Source: Thermoguttaceae bacterium
Lineage (GTDB): Bacteria; Planctomycetota; Planctomycetia; Pirellulales; Thermoguttaceae
DNA length: 58,287 nt
Reading direction: 5' to 3'
Assembly (NCBI GenBank): GCA_028694795.1
Contig: JAQVKF010000002.1
Coordinates: 1-58,287, forward strand
Shown here: in pieces, positions 56,183 through 58,287 of the stretch
How positions within the stretch are numbered: position 1 is the stretch's first letter
How the letters are laid out: each line of letters opens with the position of its first letter
Translations under genes and position numbers: made by a program
The notes under the pieces: generated by a model
The model's database searches: none
The model's input: the letters and a program-made list of their open reading frames with translations, nothing else
What the model was told of the DNA's origin: nothing

Positions 56183-57535
56183 ATGCGAAAGTTGGTGTTT
56201 TGTTTTGCGTTGGCAATTTGGGTGATATCAGTAAGTTGGGCTGATGCAATAGAACCAGTATCGCTATCTGACACGGCGTCGTTTTGGTCCGAATCGGAGC
56301 TATGGCAAACGCCATCGTATGAACGTGCGGCGGAGTACGATGTCGATCAGGTGCAGGCGATTTTTCTTAAAGGACTGCCGTATCATGGAAAGCCGACCAA
56401 AATATTTGCTTTTGTGGGATTTCCTAGTGATGCCACCGGAAAACCCGTTCTCTCGCTGGACGACATCCTAGGATCTGGGTGGACTAGCGAGAATGGTAAA
56501 ATCACGCAAAAAATCCCTGCAATCGTTTTGGTACATGGTGGAGGCGGAACGGCTTTTGCGCACTGGGTTCGGCTGTGGAATGAGCGAGGTTATGCGGCGA
56601 TTGCGATAGATACGTGTGGTTCGTTACCTTTAGGAAACGATGGGACACCACATCCGCGTCATGAAGATGGCGGTCCCGCGGGTTGGGGTGGTTTTGACCA
56701 GCAGGGCGAGCCGGCGAGGGACCAGTGGACCTACCATGCGGTGGCCGACGTCATTTTAGCGCACTCGTTGATCCGAAGTTTCCCTTTGGTGGACGCCGAG
56801 CGTGTCGGATTGACGGGTATTTCGTGGGGAGGGTATTTGACCTGTATTACGGCGGGCGTGGACCATCGTTTCCAGTTTGCCATTCCGCAGTACGGCTGTG
56901 GTTTTCTTGGCGATAATTCCGCTTGGAGTCAGGAGTTAGCACAAAATCCGAATGGTGGAAAATGGCTGGAAATGTGGGATCCCTCCGTCTGGTTGGGTGA
57001 GGTTCGAACTCCGCTGTTGTGGATCAGCGGTACGAATGATTTTGCCTACCCACTCGATTCTTACCGTAAATCTTATCATCTGCCACCGGCGTCTCGCACA
57101 CTCTGTCTGACGCTTCGTATGCCGCACTATCACTTCATTACTCCGGAGGAAATTCATGTTTTCGCCGATTCCTTTGCCTTTGGGCAACCTCCATTGATTG
57201 AAATTACGGCAAGTGGCGAAAATCAGAAGATTGCAGATAATGCAGTAAATGAAAAATATAACGAAAAAAGCGAAAATGAGTCGGAAAGACAAGAGGCAAT
57301 CACCGAGGTTTGGGCCGATTTGGAGGTACCATCAGGCGTTACTTGTGTTCGGGCGGAACTCTGCTATACGACCGATCAGGGCGATTGGAAAATGCGAGAA
57401 TGGCGAACAGTACCAGCAACGTTGGTAAATCTCCATGTTGTTGCGGAGTTGCCTGCTCAGACTACCGCGTGGTTCATCAACGTGATTGATCATCGTCACT
57501 GCACGGTGAGTAGCGATTTACAATTTGGACATTGA
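56183..57535 (+). CDS. Exported alpha/beta hydrolase (esterase/dienelactone hydrolase-like)
   Basis: 450 aa from MRKLVFCFALAIWVISVSWADA, a signal peptide; GAGGGGG site upstream supports 56183 over the track's 56123. Oxyanion segment LVHGGGGTAFAHWV, nucleophile GISWGGYL (S214), acid SGTNDFAY (D286) and His in MPHYHFI (H317) form a plausible triad. Family: acetyl-xylan esterase/dienelactone hydrolase-like. The C-terminal ~90 residues are a separate beta domain after an Asn/Glu/Lys-rich linker. Substrate unknown; carbohydrate ester is likely given the neighbourhood. Confidence 0.85.
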   Translation: MRKLVFCFALAIWVISVSWADAIEPVSLSDTASFWSESELWQTPSYERAAEYDVDQVQAIFLKGLPYHGKPTKIFAFVGFPSDATGKPVLSLDDILGSGWTSENGKITQKIPAIVLVHGGGGTAFAHWVRLWNERGYAAIAIDTCGSLPLGNDGTPHPRHEDGGPAGWGGFDQQGEPARDQWTYHAVADVILAHSLIRSFPLVDAERVGLTGISWGGYLTCITAGVDHRFQFAIPQYGCGFLGDNSAWSQELAQNPNGGKWLEMWDPSVWLGEVRTPLLWISGTNDFAYPLDSYRKSYHLPPASRTLCLTLRMPHYHFITPEEIHVFADSFAFGQPPLIEITASGENQKIADNAVNEKYNEKSENESERQEAITEVWADLEVPSGVTCVRAELCYTTDQGDWKMREWRTVPATLVNLHVVAELPAQTTAWFINVIDHRHCTVSSDLQFGH

Positions 57536-57560
57536 AATTCGAAAAAAAATTTCATTTTTG

Positions 57561-57588
57561 TTGACAATAAAAGTAGTATAGGTAAAAT
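57561..57588 (+). promoter_or_regulatory. Sigma-70-like promoter before the last gene
   Basis: TTGACA (57561-57566), 16-bp spacer, TAAAAT (57583-57588), preceded by an A/T-rich stretch that may act as an UP element. About 240 bases upstream of the last gene's start. Confidence 0.55.
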
Positions 57589-57830
57589 AAATAACCTGAA
57601 GAATATACTTCACGAAGGAATTTTAGGGCTTATTTACCTGTCCATCCTGCGATGTGGATGGTGATGTTTGTTCTGTTGGATTTTGCGGATTACGGCGGCT
57701 ATTTTGCGGCAAAAAACGAGCCGGACACAAAGTTCCATGGGGCGGGTGTGTGATTTGTACGGATAGGAACAGGAATACATCATAGATTGAGCGTTGGAAA
57801 CGCTCGTCGATTTATAGGGGGATGAAATTG

Positions 57831-58287
57831 ATGAGGAAGTCTTTGTGGTGTCTGTTGGCAGCAACGGGTATTGTGGTTTGTTGCTGGGTAGCGACGTCGG
57901 TCGCATCTGGGAATGCGACAGCCAATGCGGAAGACGCGACGGCAACGGACGCCGCCGATGTTGAGGATTTGTTCAGCGAGAATGCCGACGAGGCAACGGA
58001 TGAAACGGCTGATGTCGGTGATACGGACGCTTCCATCACCGATGAGGCAACTGATGCGGCAGATCCATTTGCCGCTGGTGCTGACGAGGCAACCGATGGA
58101 ACGACTGACGCGGCTGAGGCTAGTGCGGATGCTGGCGCCTCGGATGAAGTCGTTGATGAGGATCTGTTTGGTCAGGGTGAAGAGATTGAAACTGATGTTC
58201 CGGTCGAAATCACGGCAGTAGAAGAAACCGAAGCTGCCCCGGTTGCTGAAACCACTCCGGCTGTTGAAGCTGCCCCGGTTGCTGAAG
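57831..58287 (+). CDS. Start of an exported acidic low-complexity protein (runs off the window)
   Basis: Not in the ORF track because no stop lies in the window. ATG 57831 follows AGGGGG by 9 nt (ATG 57822 is too close). MRKSLWCLLAATGIVVCCWVATSVASGNA is a signal peptide. The 152 visible codons then encode Asp/Glu/Ala/Thr-rich sequence with repeated DEATD and VAETTPAVEAAPVAE units. Partial; likely an envelope or secreted protein. Confidence 0.75.
   Translation, partial: MRKSLWCLLAATGIVVCCWVATSVASGNATANAEDATATDAADVEDLFSENADEATDETADVGDTDASITDEATDAADPFAAGADEATDGTTDAAEASADAGASDEVVDEDLFGQGEEIETDVPVEITAVEETEAAPVAETTPAVEAAPVAE

Noticed and set aside
1-58287. tRNA genes
   Set aside because: I looked for GGTTCGAATCC-type T-arms with a matching acceptor and found none that could fold; short genes could still be missed by eye.

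Overview
The window reads as chromosomal DNA of a planctomycete (Planctomycetota, probably Pirellulales-like; this is inference). Clues are the ~50% GC, long Ala/Pro/Ser-rich disordered proteins, a 4-ACT aspartate kinase, a rpmJ-rpsM-rpsK-rpsD-rpoA-rplQ block with unusually long spacers, an isolated BlaI/MecI-type repressor, a secreted sialidase, a DUF6807/PmoA-like protein and an ECF sigma factor. No tRNA, rRNA, CRISPR array, phage or complete transposase gene was recognised.

Layout. (1) 0.7-9.1 kb, minus strand: rpmJ, rpsM, rpsK, rpsD, rpoA, rplQ, a small HELLH zincin-like protein, a YmdB-type phosphoesterase and mnmG. (2) 10-17.8 kb, plus strand: a sodium:solute symporter with a ~300-residue Ala/Pro-rich loop, a large exported TPR protein, a YggS-like PLP protein and a YjbQ family protein. 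(3) 18.2-25.4 kb, minus strand: sialidase, yidD, an LPG-synthase-TM-like membrane protein, aspartate kinase, a BlaI-like repressor and xylose isomerase with a very clear terminator. (4) 25.6-37.1 kb: dprA on plus; then on minus leuS, two small unknown genes, recO, a DUF721/DciA-like gene, an alkaline phosphatase and a DUF4185-like propeller protein. (5) 38.1-42.9 kb, plus: MFS transporter, DUF6807 protein and mtaB broken by one in-frame TAG. (6) 42.9-58.3 kb: a large disordered LysM membrane protein (minus), then on plus a corrinoid adenosyltransferase, a large RNase HII-like protein, der, a Ski2-like helicase, an ECF sigma factor with a membrane partner, an alpha/beta hydrolase and the start of an acidic exported protein; a VNTR-bearing lipoprotein lies on minus at 53.6 kb.

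Most notable observations. (a) The alkaline phosphatase at 32.9-34.5 kb looks naturally circularly permuted: its IGDGMG metal-site strand, normally N-terminal, is the last 20 residues, while all other active-site motifs are present in the usual order. (b) A non-coding repeat family of about 260-320 bp with 16-bp terminal inverted repeats (CTAGGGCGTGTTCACA), CTAG/TA ends and strong internal hairpins occurs in intergenic regions at 12.8, 17.9 (degenerate), 32.0, 35.4 and 39.8 kb. It looks like a MITE of IS630/Tc1-mariner type, and two copies sit directly in front of recO and the DUF6807 gene. (c) mtaB carries a single amber codon with both halves otherwise intact and in the same frame. (d) A 525-residue protein carries RNase HII-like motifs in a much enlarged frame.

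The housekeeping genes (translation, tRNA modification, DNA repair and uptake) are standard. The accessory genes (sialidase, xylose isomerase, MFS, DUF6807, phosphatase, esterase-like hydrolase) suggest a heterotroph that uses sugars and glycans.
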